Positions 16,627 to 25,641 of a DNA stretch of 64,000 nt are shown piece by piece. Position 1 is the first letter of the stretch; every line of letters starts with the position of its first letter. The notes beneath the pieces were generated by a model. It was given only the letters and a program-made list of their open reading frames with translations, had not been told where the DNA came from and did no database searches. The stretch is from the NCBI RefSeq assembly GCF_000421225.1, contig NZ_ATWL01000012.1, positions 62,001 through 126,000 on the forward strand. Direction: 5' to 3'. The stretch is from Ruania albidiflava DSM 18029 (GTDB lineage Bacteria > Actinomycetota > Actinomycetes > Actinomycetales > Beutenbergiaceae). The position numbers and the translations under genes are program-made.

Positions 16627-17508
16627 TCAGCCGGGGAACGGCACCCGCGTGCGGAAGTCGTCGGCCACCTGCTCGAAGGTCATCCACTCGACGCCCTCGT
16701 GGCTGCCGATGTAGTCGAAGATGCGCTCGAGCATCAGCAGCACCTGGGGGCGACCGGACACGTCCGGGTGGATGGTGAACGGGAACACGCCGTAGTCCAT
16801 CTCCCGGTAGACCCAGTCGAACTGGTCCTTCCAGAGCTGTTCGACCACCTGCGGGGAGACGAACCCGTGCGAGTTCGCGTTCGCCTTGATGAACATCATC
16901 GGCGGCAGGTCGTCGACGTACCAGTTGGCCGCGATCTCCACCAGATCCACCTGGTGCCCGCGCACGAGCGGCTTCATCCACTCCTCGGCCCGCTTGCTGT
17001 AGTCGATGTTCGTCCAGGTGTCGCCGACCCGGGCGTAGAAGGGGGTGAAGTCGTCGTAGGACTGGGAGTTGTCATAGGTGAAGCCGTGCTGGAGCAGTAG
17101 CTGGGCGGTCCGTTCGCTCATCTCCCACCACGGGGCGACGAACCCTCGTGGCGCACTACCGGTGAGGTCTGTGACGAGCTCCACGCTCTTGGCCAGCACG
17201 TCCGACTCCTGCTCGGCCGACATCGCCACCGGGTTCTCGTGGCTGTAGCCGTGGCAACCGATCTCGAAGCCGGCGCTGGCCACTTCACCGATCTGCTCCG
17301 GGAAGGTCTCGATCGAGTGCCCGGGCACGAACCACGTGGCAGGCAGCCCGCGGCGCTCGAACAGCCGCCGCAGCCGGGGCACTCCGACCTCGCCGGCGAA
17401 CATTCCCCGCTGGATGTCGTTCGGTGAGTCCTGACCACCGTACGAACCCAACCATCCCGCCACGGCGTCCACGTGGACGCCGATGCAGACCTTGATCTCC
17501 TTGGGCAT
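16627..17508 (-). CDS. Polysaccharide deacetylase-family protein (PuuE-like)
   Basis: 293-residue NodB-fold protein without signal peptide, so cytoplasmic. Features: [18 protein letters not shown] at the N-terminus (the D of the metal site), [28 protein letters not shown] (the H-x-x-x-H metal ligands), FVAPWWEMS and [12 protein letters not shown]. The pattern is closest to the cytoplasmic allantoinase PuuE / hydantoinase-like branch rather than to exported peptidoglycan deacetylases. It lies 14 bp after an NCS1 (cytosine/allantoin/hydantoin class) transporter, supporting an amide- or ureide-type substrate. ATG 17508 has the ribosome site AGGAGGAG. A GGTGTGG/CCACACC stem-loop downstream (16550-16569) may terminate the pair. 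Confidence 0.82.
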   Translation of the reverse strand: MPKEIKVCIGVHVDAVAGWLGSYGGQDSPNDIQRGMFAGEVGVPRLRRLFERRGLPATWFVPGHSIETFPEQIGEVASAGFEIGCHGYSHENPVAMSAEQESDVLAKSVELVTDLTGSAPRGFVAPWWEMSERTAQLLLQHGFTYDNSQSYDDFTPFYARVGDTWTNIDYSKRAEEWMKPLVRGHQVDLVEIAANWYVDDLPPMMFIKANANSHGFVSPQVVEQLWKDQFDWVYREMDYGVFPFTIHPDVSGRPQVLLMLERIFDYIGSHEGVEWMTFEQVADDFRTRVPFPG

Positions 17509-17522
17509 CGGTGCAGCTCCTC

Positions 17523-18950
17523 CTAGTTGTTGACCGGTTCGGTGGTTGTCTGGCTGCGGGTGCCGGCGAGCAGGTGCAGCACCACGTGCACGACAAAGGC
17601 GATGACCAGCGCCGCGAGACTGGCGGAGAAGTCTCCGGGCAACGGCCACACGTACTGGAACAGCAGGCCGCAGCCAGCTCCGACGATGAAGGAGACGACC
17701 GCGAACCAGCGCACCGGTGGCTGCTCGCGGTAGCTGGTGGGCGTGAACGCGCCCCGGCGGAGCAGGAAGTAGTCAGCGATGATCGGGGAGACGAGGGGCA
17801 CGAACGCGGCGCCGAGCACAGTGATGAAGTCGTTGAAGAACAGCTGGTAGAACGCAAGCGAGCCGAGGATCGTGCCGACCACGCCCACGATCAGCACCAG
17901 GCTCTTGCGCTTCACGCCGACACCGAAGCCGTGCAGCACCGGCCCGGTGTACAGCGAGTTGGAGTAGAGCTCGGAGTTCTCCGTCGTCCACAGCGAGGTG
18001 GTCCAGACGATCACGCCGATGATCGTGAGCACGAGGCCCTTGGTGTACATCCAGTTGACGAAGTTGGAGTCCCCGGTGGCGATCGAGCCGATGTAGCCGA
18101 CCACGTTCAGCAGCGGGTTGGTGAGGATGAACGCGGCTGCCGCACCGATGACCACCGCGCGGGTGTTCTTCGCGAACCGCATGATGTCGGCGCCCATCAC
18201 CGCGCCGGCGATCCAGGCGCCGACCACGATGGTGATGCCGGTGCCGATCGGCAGACCGCCGCGGGTCGAGGCCTCCTGGACCATCGCGTCCCAGCCGCCG
18301 TTGTCGTTGAGCATGCCCACACCTGCGTACAGCGCCACCACGAGCAGCAGCGGGGCGATCGGTAGCGCCACCTTCTCGATCGCGGAGATCCCGCGGTAGG
18401 CGGTCCAGGTGAACAGGGCGCCGAAGGCGACACAGGTGAGCACCACCTCCAGGGAGACCGGTGCGACGTCCGGGCGTCCGAAGGCAGCCGGGTCGATCAC
18501 GGTGATGCCGGTGGGATTGCCGAGCAGAACACCCCAGATCTCGCCGATCATCCCCAGGATCGAGGCGAACCAGCCGAGGGTGAGCAGCGCCATGAAGACC
18601 ATCGGCAGGATGAAGCCGCGGTCGCCGTAGGAGACCTTGGACAGCAGCGCGAGGTTGAAACCGGTGCGCATCGCCGGGATGCCGAGCAGCACGGTCAGGC
18701 TGAACAGCACCAGCTCGCCGATGGCGATGGTCCCGACCGCGCCGCCGAGGGTCATGCCCGGCTGGTCGCCTTGGCCCGCGAGCTGCCCGCCCACGATCAG
18801 GCCGGTGACGACGAACCCGAACCCGACCCAGATCGCGGCGATGCCGATCGTCTTCCGCCGGGCCGAGCGGGGGACCGGCTCGAGCATGTACTCCTCGTGC
18901 TCGTACCCGAGGTCTTCCTCGGTGCGCTGTGTCTCGCTAGCCGGGCTCAT
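17523..18950 (-). CDS. NCS1-family nucleobase/ureide transporter (CodB-like)
   Basis: 475-residue membrane protein with about 12 helices. [20 protein letters not shown] near the N-terminus, [13 protein letters not shown] in TM3 and [18 protein letters not shown] in TM8-9 are NCS1 landmarks (the last resembles the W-T-T-x-x-x-x-x-Y-S pattern of CodB/Mhp1). The family symports cytosine, hydantoin, allantoin or related heterocycles with H+ or Na+. I use ATG 18950 with GGAGGAG in front. Its product and the deacetylase-like enzyme 14 bp downstream form a two-gene uptake and hydrolysis unit. Confidence 0.9.
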   Translation of the reverse strand: MSPASETQRTEEDLGYEHEEYMLEPVPRSARRKTIGIAAIWVGFGFVVTGLIVGGQLAGQGDQPGMTLGGAVGTIAIGELVLFSLTVLLGIPAMRTGFNLALLSKVSYGDRGFILPMVFMALLTLGWFASILGMIGEIWGVLLGNPTGITVIDPAAFGRPDVAPVSLEVVLTCVAFGALFTWTAYRGISAIEKVALPIAPLLLVVALYAGVGMLNDNGGWDAMVQEASTRGGLPIGTGITIVVGAWIAGAVMGADIMRFAKNTRAVVIGAAAAFILTNPLLNVVGYIGSIATGDSNFVNWMYTKGLVLTIIGVIVWTTSLWTTENSELYSNSLYTGPVLHGFGVGVKRKSLVLIVGVVGTILGSLAFYQLFFNDFITVLGAAFVPLVSPIIADYFLLRRGAFTPTSYREQPPVRWFAVVSFIVGAGCGLLFQYVWPLPGDFSASLAALVIAFVVHVVLHLLAGTRSQTTTEPVNN

Positions 18951-19122
18951 CGCTCCTCCATCCCGCTGCGACCGGTGGACGTCGGTACCGCAGCGGCTCG
19001 ATCGGGCTCTGCCTGCGCACACCTTAATGAGCCTTCGACGGTTTCTGCGGGTGCCGCGCCGTCACGCCGGTCAGGCACACGTCGTGGTGGGGCGGGAGCA
19101 GGGCGATGCCGTGAGCCAGCTG

Positions 19123-20256
19123 TTACGCCTGCGGATTGGGCTGGGACGGATCACGCGCCCCCTGCGCGGAAGCGACGTCGTCGACGATCGCAGCGATGCG
19201 GTGCAGCTCGGTGATCAGCGCACGGTAGACCGGCCAGTCCACCCCAGGCGGCAGCCCGCCGGACTGGGACATGCGCCCGGCGAGGCCGTCCAGGCGGTCC
19301 TGCACCGGTTCCACCTCCGCATGCGGGTCATGGATGGAGCGCCCGGCATCACGCAGGATCCCGACCCACTGGTCCCGGAAGTACTCGTCCCACCGGCCCT
19401 CGGCATGGGTGGACTCCCGGACCGTCAGCGCCAGGTTGCGCAGCGTGGCGATCCCTTCCCCGAGACGAGCGAAGATCTCCTCGTAGTCCACCGGGCCCGC
19501 GTTGGCCACCTGTCGGCTCTGCTGTGCCCGCTCCGAGGTCAGATGCGGCCAATGGGTGCTGTCCCGAGGATTCAGCCGTGCACTCTCCCGAGCCACCTGG
19601 ACCGCCTGTCCCACCGAGGACAACCTCCTGCTGAGCGCCTCGGTCTCCTGCACCCACACCTCGGCACGGTCGGTGTCCCAGGAGCTCTCCAGCTCGTCGG
19701 CCATCTCGATGAGGATCTCGCCCATCCGCCGGTTCACCCCGTCCACGTGCCGGGCGGCCTGCCGTTTGCGCAGCGGCGGTGCGATCAGCAGGTTCACAGC
19801 CAGCGCGACCGCAACACCGAGCGCAGCCTCCAGCAGCCGGTTGTTCAGCAACGGCTCCTGGGTGCCGAACCCGCTGCCGAGCACGAAGATCGCCGTGGTC
19901 GCGATCGCCACTCCCTCGGTCCGCAGCCGGGGGATGCGCGCCCCCAGCAGGCCGACGAAGACGGCGAGGGCGAAGGTCCACAGGTTCACCCCGAGGAAGG
20001 TGCCGACCAGGTATGCCACACCCCCCCCGAGCGCACTGGCCACCCAGATCTGCACCCCGCTACGCACCGACCGGTACACCGTGACCTGGACGGTCAGCAG
20101 CGCGATCCACGGGGCGAGGAAGGGTAGCTCGGAGTGCAGCACCCACACCGAGATCCACCAGGCCAGGGTCGCTGCGAGCACGCTCTTGAGGACCTGCACC
20201 AGGTCGGTGAGCAGGTCGCGGGAGCGCCACCGGTCCGCCAGGCGGCTGGTGAACAC
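19123..20256 (-). CDS. FUSC / aromatic acid exporter-like membrane protein
   Basis: 377 residues. The N-terminal half has about six hydrophobic segments (VLKSVLAATLAWWISVWV, then FLAPWIALLTVQVTVY, then TFALAVFVGLLGARIP) and the basic loop LLIAPPLRKRQAARHV; the C-terminal half is a soluble, mostly helical domain. This is the FUSC/ArAE-type architecture, associated with efflux of aromatic carboxylates; PPLRKRQA is a frequently seen junction. The GTG start at 20256 follows AGGAGGA. It is a single gene upstream of the STAS-ANTAR gene on the same strand (116 bp gap). Function in this organism is inferred from family only. Confidence 0.82.
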   Translation of the reverse strand: MFTSRLADRWRSRDLLTDLVQVLKSVLAATLAWWISVWVLHSELPFLAPWIALLTVQVTVYRSVRSGVQIWVASALGGGVAYLVGTFLGVNLWTFALAVFVGLLGARIPRLRTEGVAIATTAIFVLGSGFGTQEPLLNNRLLEAALGVAVALAVNLLIAPPLRKRQAARHVDGVNRRMGEILIEMADELESSWDTDRAEVWVQETEALSRRLSSVGQAVQVARESARLNPRDSTHWPHLTSERAQQSRQVANAGPVDYEEIFARLGEGIATLRNLALTVRESTHAEGRWDEYFRDQWVGILRDAGRSIHDPHAEVEPVQDRLDGLAGRMSQSGGLPPGVDWPVYRALITELHRIAAIVDDVASAQGARDPSQPNPQA

Positions 20257-20371
20257 TGGTCCTCCTGGGTCGGCTGCGGATGGTGCGCCCTGGTGAACAC
20301 TGTGCGCCCTCGTGGCCCCACCGGCCAGCCGAACCGGTCGGTCTGGGTGCGCTGCGCGCGGCGTGCTCGCC

Positions 20372-21037
20372 CTAGTGCGCAGCGCGCGCCTGCTGGCGCA
20401 GGTCCTCGATCACCGTGGCGACCCGTTCGGCGGCTCGTGGGGTGACGTAGCCGGTCAGGGCGCCGACCAGCTGCTCGGCGATGGCCCGGACCTTCAGGTT
20501 CGTGTCCTGGGAGACCCGGCGGAGCAGCGCGAAGGCTTCGTCGGGGGTGAGGCCGAAGTTGTGCATGAGGATCCCCTTGGCCTGCTCGATGGCCGGCTGC
20601 CCGGCGAGCTGCTCGCGCCGTTGGTCGAGCTCGCTGCGCAGCCGTTGCACCTCGGTCAGCTCCGGGGCCAATGCCGCCTCGGGGGTGTGGAACAGGGGGA
20701 GCGGCGCGGTGCTGTGGTGGGCCTGCAGCACTGTGAAGGCAGCGTGCGGGGCAGCGACCAGCCGCAGGTCGAGCCGATCGGGCTGGCTGGGGGAGATCAG
20801 GATCGCCAGCGCGGACACGGTCAGGTCGTACACCTGGCGCAGGTCCAGGACGATCGCACCCTCCTGGCCCGGCCGCTCCTGCACCCAGGTCTCGACGTGT
20901 GCGCGCACCCGGGCGGCGCCGCTGTCGTCGAGGCACCCGGCCAGGGTGAGGATGCCCACCTGCCCGTGCTGGGAGGTGGTCCACGTCAGGTCCGGATCCT
21001 CCCCACGCTCGACGACGTGGGCCGACGGTGGGGTCAT
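20372..21037 (-). CDS. STAS-like and ANTAR RNA-binding domain protein
   Basis: 221 residues. The N-terminal part (about 15-110: GQVGILTLAGCLDDSGAARV, AIVLDLRQVYDLTVSALAIL) has the shape of a STAS anti-sigma antagonist domain, though the conserved D-S of phosphorylated STAS proteins is DLTVSA here. The C-terminal 60 residues are an ANTAR domain: LRSELDQRREQLAGQPAIEQ, AKGILMHNFGLTPDEAFALL, with the usual A-K-G-I-L-M and D/E-A-F-x-L-L-R pattern. ANTAR proteins bind paired hairpins in mRNA leaders to prevent termination. Start ATG 21037. It is divergent from a stand-alone STAS protein, and the two probably belong to one signalling set. Confidence 0.85.
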   Translation of the reverse strand: MTPPSAHVVERGEDPDLTWTTSQHGQVGILTLAGCLDDSGAARVRAHVETWVQERPGQEGAIVLDLRQVYDLTVSALAILISPSQPDRLDLRLVAAPHAAFTVLQAHHSTAPLPLFHTPEAALAPELTEVQRLRSELDQRREQLAGQPAIEQAKGILMHNFGLTPDEAFALLRRVSQDTNLKVRAIAEQLVGALTGYVTPRAAERVATVIEDLRQQARAAH

Positions 21038-21216
21038 TGGTCCATCGTCTGTCTGCCCGCCGAAACCCGCAACCGCGCGACCGCCGCCGGCCACATGGTC
21101 GTTTCTTTGCGTTCCGCTTGCGTACCGGCAAGAAAGTTCTACAGTCGGGAAGGGATGCGGCACGCTGTGCCGGCATGCAGGGGAACCCATCACCACGACG
21201 TCCATCGGGGGACACT

Positions 21217-21549
21217 GTGACACCGCTCGACCCTGACCCCATCGGAACCGTGCGTCTTCTTCCGGGCTACCCACCGAGCCGGCTGGAGGTGTCCGGGTCG
21301 GTGGACGTGAGCCTGTCCGGTGATCTCGCCGAGCTGGTGCGGGAGATCGACGTGCGCGGCGGGCCGGTGGACGTGGACGCCTCGACGGTCACGTTCATGG
21401 ACTCGGCCGTGCTGGCGCTGCTCGCGCACCTGGCCTACCGGCACCAGGTGCGCCTGTTCAGCCCGCCGGAGGCGGTGTGCTTCCTGCTGGAGACCACCCG
21501 GCTGGTGGAGCTCCTCGAGGTGGTGCACTCACCAGCAGCCAGCGCCTGA
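21217..21549 (+). CDS. STAS-domain protein
   Basis: Small cytoplasmic protein of 110 residues occupying one STAS domain: RLEVSGSVDVSLSGDLAELV forms the first strands and helix, and VDVDASTVTFMDSAVLALLA carries the D-S pair of anti-anti-sigma factors (Ser is the usual phosphorylation site). GTG 21217 follows GGGGGA; longer readings extend into the divergent promoter region. A partner kinase/anti-sigma factor is not in the window. It sits opposite the STAS-ANTAR gene. Confidence 0.8.
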   Translation: MTPLDPDPIGTVRLLPGYPPSRLEVSGSVDVSLSGDLAELVREIDVRGGPVDVDASTVTFMDSAVLALLAHLAYRHQVRLFSPPEAVCFLLETTRLVELLEVVHSPAASA

Positions 21550-21576
21550 GACCGGCGCGCCGGCCGGGGCCGGGGG

Positions 21577-22854
21577 CTACTCCTCGGGGACCCGCACCCG
21601 GTGCCGGGTCTCACCGACGATGGCGTTGTGGTTGCCTCCCCAGAACAGGTACTTGGCGCCGAGGTTGATCATGGAGGCGATCCGGTTGCGGTTGCCGAGC
21701 AGCTGGGAGAGGTGCACCGCCATCCAGACCAACCAGGCGGGCAGGCCGGTGACCGACGGCAGGTGCGGGATCTGCGCCACGGCAGCCGTGCGGCCGATCG
21801 TGGCCATCGTGCCCAGATCACGGTAGGAGAACCGGCCCACGTCAGCTCCGCCGTCGATCTTCGCAGCGAGCAGGCTGCCCACGTACCTGCCGGTCTGCAT
21901 CGCGGGCTGGGCGAGCTGCGGCAGGGCGCGGTCGCCGTTCTCCACGGCCACGTCCCCGACCGCCCACACCCGGTCCAGGCCCTGGACCTGCAGGTGGTCG
22001 TCCACGCTGATGCGGTGCCCCCGGCCCTGCGGCAGGCCCCACTGGGCCACCACGTCGTGCGGCCGCACGCCGGAGGCCCAGATGATCACCCCGGCCGGGA
22101 TGAGCTCCTCCTCCTTGTCGCCGACCACCACACCGTCGGGGCGTACCTGCTTGACGGCGGTGCCCAGGCGCAGGTCGACGCCTCGCCTCTCCAGGGCGTG
22201 CTTGGCGTAGGCCTGGATGTCGTCCCGGAACGGGCCGAGCACGGCGGGCATCATCTCCACCAGGGTGATGTGGGTGCGGCTGGCGTCCAGCTCGGGGTAG
22301 GTGACCGGCATGTCGGTGTTGCGCAGCTCGGCCAGGGCGCCGGCGGTCTCCACCCCGGTGGCCCCGCCGCCGACCACCACCACGCGCAGGTCCCCGCTCT
22401 GCCCGGCGCTGGCGACCTGCTCCAACCGGGTGAAGATCGCATCACGTAGCGCGATCGCCTGGTTGCGGGTGTACAGCGGCATCGCGTGCTCGGCAGCGCC
22501 CTCGATGCCGAAGTAGTTCGCGGTGACGCCGGTGGCGATGACCAGGTAGTCGTAGGACAGCTCGCGGCCGCTGGCCAGGGTGACGGTGCGGGCGTCGTGG
22601 TCCATCGCCGTGACGGTGCCGTTGACGAACCGCACCTGTGGGCGCCGGGTGCGCACCGAACGCAGGAAGTAGGTGATGTCGCCAGGGTTCAACGTGGCGG
22701 TGGCGACCTGGTAGAGCAGCGGCTGGAAGGTGCTGTAGGCGTGCCGGTCGACCAGTGTGATCCGCGCGCGGGTCGTGCGCAGTGCCTTGAGCACGCTCAT
22801 CCCGGCGAAGCCGCCGCCCACCACGACGATGTGTGGTGTGCTCCCGGTACTCAT
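21577..22854 (-). CDS. ndh: NADH dehydrogenase type II (NDH-2) family protein
   Basis: 425-residue FAD enzyme. GGGFAGMSVLKAL at the N-terminus binds FAD; GGGATGVETAGALAEL about residue 165 binds NADH; WAVGDVA with DRALPQLAQPAMQTGRYVG near residue 295 is the second FAD motif and the quinone-site segment AQ-x-A-x-Q of NDH-2 enzymes. The C-terminal amphipathic region AWLVWMAVHLSQLLGNRNRI is the membrane anchor. NDH-2 passes electrons from NADH to menaquinone without pumping protons. It is convergent with the STAS gene, 27 bp away. Related ferredoxin-NAD reductases cannot be fully excluded. Confidence 0.9.
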   Translation of the reverse strand: MSTGSTPHIVVVGGGFAGMSVLKALRTTRARITLVDRHAYSTFQPLLYQVATATLNPGDITYFLRSVRTRRPQVRFVNGTVTAMDHDARTVTLASGRELSYDYLVIATGVTANYFGIEGAAEHAMPLYTRNQAIALRDAIFTRLEQVASAGQSGDLRVVVVGGGATGVETAGALAELRNTDMPVTYPELDASRTHITLVEMMPAVLGPFRDDIQAYAKHALERRGVDLRLGTAVKQVRPDGVVVGDKEEELIPAGVIIWASGVRPHDVVAQWGLPQGRGHRISVDDHLQVQGLDRVWAVGDVAVENGDRALPQLAQPAMQTGRYVGSLLAAKIDGGADVGRFSYRDLGTMATIGRTAAVAQIPHLPSVTGLPAWLVWMAVHLSQLLGNRNRIASMINLGAKYLFWGGNHNAIVGETRHRVRVPEE

Positions 22855-22945
22855 CTGTCCACGGTAGGGCGGAAAGAGGCTTGGCGCCGTTCAGGAGGAA
22901 GAACGCCGGTGCAGAACGCCGGTGCGAGCGGCGGCTGCCAGGATT

Positions 22946-22972
22946 ACGTACGGAACGTACTTGACGTACGTG
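22946..22972. repeat. Three 9-bp direct repeats with core ACGTAC
   Basis: ACGTACGGA, ACGTACTTG and ACGTACGTG follow one another exactly (22946-22972), each core itself nearly palindromic. They lie 24 bp before a small antitoxin-like open frame. Iterated GTAC-type motifs are typical of autoregulatory operators; which protein binds here is unknown. Confidence 0.5.
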
Positions 22973-22996
22973 AGCGGCGGTAGAGATCATGAGTGT

Positions 22997-23209
22997 ATGG
23001 CGTCGAACCGTGGTCCTCGGCACTTTGCCTCCTACACCCAGGCACGTGACCGCTGGTCGCACATCCTCCGGGACCAGCTGGATGTCACCGAGGTGGGTTC
23101 TGAGCTCGACCGGCGGAGGCGTGATCGGAGAGAGCGACCTACCCGGCCCGCACCTCGTCGCCGATGCGTTCGGGATGCTCCGTATCGAAGATCAGGGACG
23201 CCCGTTTGA
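22997..23209 (+). pseudogene. Possible antitoxin-like gene remnant
   Basis: A 70-codon frame from ATG 22997. Only the first 40 or so codons look protein-like (RHFASYTQARDRWSHILRD), which is reminiscent of the N-terminus of Phd/YefM-type antitoxins; the remainder is Arg-rich and overlaps the 3' end of the Lrp gene in antisense, so it is probably read-through. The iterated ACGTAC motifs upstream would suit an antitoxin operator. The family assignment is weak. Confidence 0.3.
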
Positions 23210-24173
23210 TCACCTGCAGCCCGTCGGAGACGTCCACCGCAGCGACACCGGGTAGCCGGCCGACCTCGTCGGTGAGGAAGGAGTAGAGCGCGTCGTCGTC
23301 GGGCACGGCGATCTCGCCGCTGAGGTTGGTCAGCCCGGTGGTAGCGGCGATGTTCAGCACGTTCGGGTGCGCGGCGAGGGTGCGGCCGACCGCCTCCAGG
23401 CGGGCCGGGGTCACCCGCAGCCACAACGAGGCCACCACCGGCTGCCCGATCACCGCCGGCTGGACCACGGTGCGCAGCCGCAGCAGACCGGAAGTCATCA
23501 GTGTCTCCACGCGTCGCCGGGCGGTCGCTGGCTGGATTCCCAGCCGCGCACCGAGGTCCCGCCAGGTGCGCCGCCCGTCGTGGGCGAGCAGGTCCACCAG
23601 TGCCTGGTCCAGCTCGTCCAGCCCGCGCTGCTGCACCTGACCGTCCTCGGTCCAGTGGTCCAGTCGTTCCGACCGGAGGGAGGCCAGCGCGCCGTCCGGG
23701 ACCAGGCCGCCGTACCAGCCGTGCGGAGTGGAGTAGCGCCGGATGATCTTCGACGTCGAGCTGCTAATCACCCCGCGCACTGTCGTCAACCGGTCGTTCA
23801 GCAACGACATCAGGTGCTTCGTGGAACCCACGTGGAGCTGGGCGGTGCAGTCCAGATCACCGCCCACCACAGAGACGTAACCCGACTCTGGCCACTGCGC
23901 CACTGCCCGCGCCACGTCCCCGCTTGCCCCCGGCACGCAGCGCAACCGCAGGAACACGGCGAACCCGTACCCGGCGCGCTGCTGGTCGATCACAGAGACC
24001 ACCCGGATCCGCTGCTGCTCGAACAGTGCGGACAGCCGCCGGGAGACGGTCGGTGCGCTGGTCCCCACTGCCGCGGCCAAGGCACTGACCCGGCAGCGTG
24101 GGTGCGCCAGCAGCGCCGCGACAACCCTCCTGTCCAGCGGTTCGAGTGCAGGTGTTTCCTTCATGATGAGCAT
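23139..24173 (-). CDS. Lrp/AsnC-family regulator with two HTH-ligand modules
   Basis: About 344 residues, twice the size of a simple Lrp. The first AsnC-type HTH is at the N-terminus (LDRRVVAALLAHPRCRVSALAAAVGTSAPTVSRRL region) with a following ligand-like domain, and a second HTH begins about residue 185 (LDQALVDLLAHDGRRTWRDL, then GIQPATARRRVETL) followed by a second AsnC-like ligand domain ending near DGLQVIKRASLIFD. Such tandem proteins can bind DNA as pseudo-dimers. Start is uncertain among ATG 24173, ATG 24164 and GTG 24185; no ribosome site is evident, so it may be leaderless. It is divergent from the Gfo/Idh-GH89 operon and is the obvious candidate regulator. Confidence 0.83.
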   Translation of the reverse strand: MLIMKETPALEPLDRRVVAALLAHPRCRVSALAAAVGTSAPTVSRRLSALFEQQRIRVVSVIDQQRAGYGFAVFLRLRCVPGASGDVARAVAQWPESGYVSVVGGDLDCTAQLHVGSTKHLMSLLNDRLTTVRGVISSSTSKIIRRYSTPHGWYGGLVPDGALASLRSERLDHWTEDGQVQQRGLDELDQALVDLLAHDGRRTWRDLGARLGIQPATARRRVETLMTSGLLRLRTVVQPAVIGQPVVASLWLRVTPARLEAVGRTLAAHPNVLNIAATTGLTNLSGEIAVPDDDALYSFLTDEVGRLPGVAAVDVSDGLQVIKRASLIFDTEHPERIGDEVRAG

Positions 24174-24279
24174 GAACACTAGCACTATCGTTCACGCAGC
24201 TCGGTTCTCTTGCATTCACTCTCGGGACAGATCAAGCATGCAGCCAGAGAGACCGACTGGCGGATCCGAGGGTGGCTTC

Positions 24280-25641
24280 ATGAGTGCAGTGACGTTGAGC
24301 CTGGTGGGTGCCGGGCACCGGGGCGCGGAGTCCTACGGCGACTACTGCCTGCGCTTCCCTGAGCGCGCCCGGGTGGTCGCAGTCGCCGAACCCGACCCGG
24401 TGCGGATGCAGCAGTTCGTGGACGCCCACCGCATCCCGCCCGAGGGCCAGTTCCGCACCTGGGAGGACCTGCTTGCCCAGCCGCGCCTCTCCGACGCCCT
24501 GGTGGTGGCCACCCCGGACCAGCTCCGCGACGGACCGGTGGTCACCGGCGCCCGGAAGGGGTATGCGCTCCTGGTGGAGAAGCCGTTCGCTCCCACCGAG
24601 GACCAGCTCGATGCGATGTCCGCAGCCATCACTGACAGCGGTGCGTTCGTGGGCGTGGCGCACGTGCTCCGATACACCCCGTTCTACCGCACCGTGAAGG
24701 ACCTGATCGATCAGGGCACAGTGGGCCGCCTCATCCACATCGACCAGACCGAGGACATCGGCTACTGGCACTTCGCACACAGCTACGTGCGTGGCAACTG
24801 GCGCCGGCAGGACGAGACCACCCCGATGCTGCTGGCCAAGTCCTGCCACGACCTGGACCTGCTGACCTGGCTCATCGACGAACCGGCCACCTCGGTCTCC
24901 TCCGCCGGCAGCCTGACCCACTTCACCCGCCAGCACGCTCCCGCGGGAGCACCGGCGCGCTGCACCGACGGGTGCCCCGCGGCCGAGAGCTGCCCGTTCT
25001 TCGCCCCCCGCCTGTACCTGGACCGGATGAAGAACCACCCGATCTGGCCGGTCACCGCCGTCACCCGGGACACCAGTCCGGAGGCTCGGCTGCGGGCGCT
25101 GCAGGAGGGCCCGTACGGTCGGTGCGTGTACCACTGCGACAACACCCAGCCGGATCACCAGGTGGTCACCATCAACTTCCCCGGCGGTGTGATCGCCACC
25201 CTGCGCATCGGGGCGTTCACCGGCTCGAACACCCGGACCATCCGCCTGCTCGGCTCGCACGGGGAGATCAGCGGCCGCTTGGACACCGGCGAGATCGAGG
25301 TGCGGCGCTTCCTGCCCGCCGCCGGAAGCGGGGTGCAGGACTGGCCTCGCTGGGACCGGGACGCCCTCGGCCGCTCCGGTATGCCCGACGACGAGACGTG
25401 GACCATCTCCGCCGGCCCGGGCACCGACCCGGACGAGGCGGCGACCGGCAGGGAGAGCGACGGGCACGCCGGCGGCGACGACGGATTGATGCACGAGTTC
25501 GTCGAGCAGGTGCAGCAGTGGAAGGCCGGCCGGGGAGCGGCACTGCCCACCGAGCTCCGCGACGCTGAGCGCAGCCACCGGATCGCCTTCGCCGCCGAAC
25601 GCTCCCGGCACTCCGGCCAGACCGTGGGGCTGACCCGGTGA
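24280..25641 (+). CDS. Gfo/Idh/MocA-family oxidoreductase
   Basis: 453-residue cytoplasmic NAD(P)-dependent enzyme. N-terminal Rossmann motif VGAGHRGAESYG; the EKP signature is LLVEKPFAPTEDQL; H-x-x-x-D in SCHDLDLLTWL supplies metal or catalytic residues of the C-terminal domain. A Cys-rich stretch (CTDGCPAAESC) between about residues 228 and 241 is unusual for the family and might bind metal. GAGGGTGG precedes ATG 24280. The next gene, GH89, starts inside its stop (GTGA overlap), so the pair acts together. Family members oxidise or epimerise sugars, including amino sugars released by glycosidases through redox-assisted hydrolysis. Confidence 0.88.
   Translation: MSAVTLSLVGAGHRGAESYGDYCLRFPERARVVAVAEPDPVRMQQFVDAHRIPPEGQFRTWEDLLAQPRLSDALVVATPDQLRDGPVVTGARKGYALLVEKPFAPTEDQLDAMSAAITDSGAFVGVAHVLRYTPFYRTVKDLIDQGTVGRLIHIDQTEDIGYWHFAHSYVRGNWRRQDETTPMLLAKSCHDLDLLTWLIDEPATSVSSAGSLTHFTRQHAPAGAPARCTDGCPAAESCPFFAPRLYLDRMKNHPIWPVTAVTRDTSPEARLRALQEGPYGRCVYHCDNTQPDHQVVTINFPGGVIATLRIGAFTGSNTRTIRLLGSHGEISGRLDTGEIEVRRFLPAAGSGVQDWPRWDRDALGRSGMPDDETWTISAGPGTDPDEAATGRESDGHAGGDDGLMHEFVEQVQQWKAGRGAALPTELRDAERSHRIAFAAERSRHSGQTVGLTR

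Noticed and set aside
15256-17100. Long plus-strand frame opposite the MFS and deacetylase genes
   Set aside because: Gln/His/Arg-rich antisense artefact; the minus-strand genes have clear families.
21100-21160. GTTT...GTAC spacing and a CTTGC/GCAAG inverted repeat, considered as a SigB-type promoter of the STAS gene
   Set aside because: The -10 part does not fit the GGGTAT consensus well enough to call.
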